This document shows positions 63,813-64,000 of a stretch of 64,000 bases of DNA, piece by piece. Source of the DNA: Oncorhynchus masou masou (lineage: Eukaryota; Chordata; Actinopteri; Salmoniformes; Salmonidae); the NCBI RefSeq assembly GCF_036934945.1, contig NW_027016782.1, forward strand, positions 62,001-126,000, given 5' to 3'. The position numbers and the translations under genes are program-made. The notes under the pieces are model-generated. The model was not told the DNA's origin. It saw only the letters and a list, made by a program, of their open reading frames with translations, and did no database searches. Each line of letters begins with the position of its first letter. Position 1 is the stretch's first letter.

Positions 63813-64000
63813 TTGAGGGTCAAAGATGGTTAGCAGACTGACTGACTGAATGATTGACTGGGCACAGACGTCAATGCAACATCTAGTCCACGTTGTTTCA
63901 AAGTAATTTAATTGAAATGATGTGGAAACAATGTTGATTCAAACCAGTGTGTGCCCTGTGGTTAATGGCCCTACACAGACTTCTTGCAATGACAAACAAT

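Overview
The window is vertebrate genomic DNA, almost certainly from a salmonid fish. It is saturated with repeats of types I recognise from salmonids: HpaI-type tRNA SINEs, deleted Tc1-like elements, an L2-type LINE with the GGATA-loop 3' tail, and CR1/Rex1-like LINE relics. The splicing is ordinary GT-AG. One host gene runs on the minus strand through nearly the whole window. I find no second host gene.

The gene is an LDL-receptor-related protein. Reading from high to low coordinates, the protein has: a signal peptide (61.6 kb); four LDLa repeats (61.4-59.9 kb); EGF and calcium-binding EGF (58.2-57.7 kb); a YWTD beta-propeller (57.6-52.2 kb); EGF (46.5 kb); a second, degenerate propeller (46.3-42.9 kb); a very large LDLa cluster (41.0-12.6 kb); and EGF + EGF-Ca (5.8 kb). 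It then runs off the low-coordinate end, so the remaining ectodomain, membrane anchor and tail are not seen. I could place 38 exons (7,414 coding bases, about 2,471 codons) with matching intron phases. If the internally duplicated exons are counted once, the gene has 4 + 9 = 13 LDLa repeats. This and the domain order suggest lrp13, the teleost oocyte vitellogenin receptor. As assembled here it would have 39.

The main feature is a head-to-tail array at 15.09-40.95 kb: seven full units of about 3.62 kb plus a partial eighth. Each unit carries one single-LDLa exon (E1), one double-LDLa exon (E2) and an intron holding a broken LINE. All exons have phase 1-1 boundaries and are intact, and each E1-E2 pair adds exactly three complete six-cysteine modules. 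The units are nearly identical, LINE debris included, so the expansion is either very recent or an assembly error. An older 1-kb duplication of an E3-E2-E1 block lies beside it at 13.7-15.6 kb.

The rest is intron and flank: an L2-type LINE (10.1-12.6 kb) ending about 24 bp from a splice donor; CR1/Rex1-like LINE relics (0.3, 4.2, 6.4-7.8, 47.8 and 53.6-55.9 kb, and seven array copies); TTAA-bordered non-autonomous DNA elements (seven places); deleted Tc1-like copies; several SINEs; a solo LTR with a 5-bp target duplication (59.09-59.84 kb); and minisatellites. The likely promoter is just above 61.6 kb. Sequence beyond it to 64 kb is repeats only.
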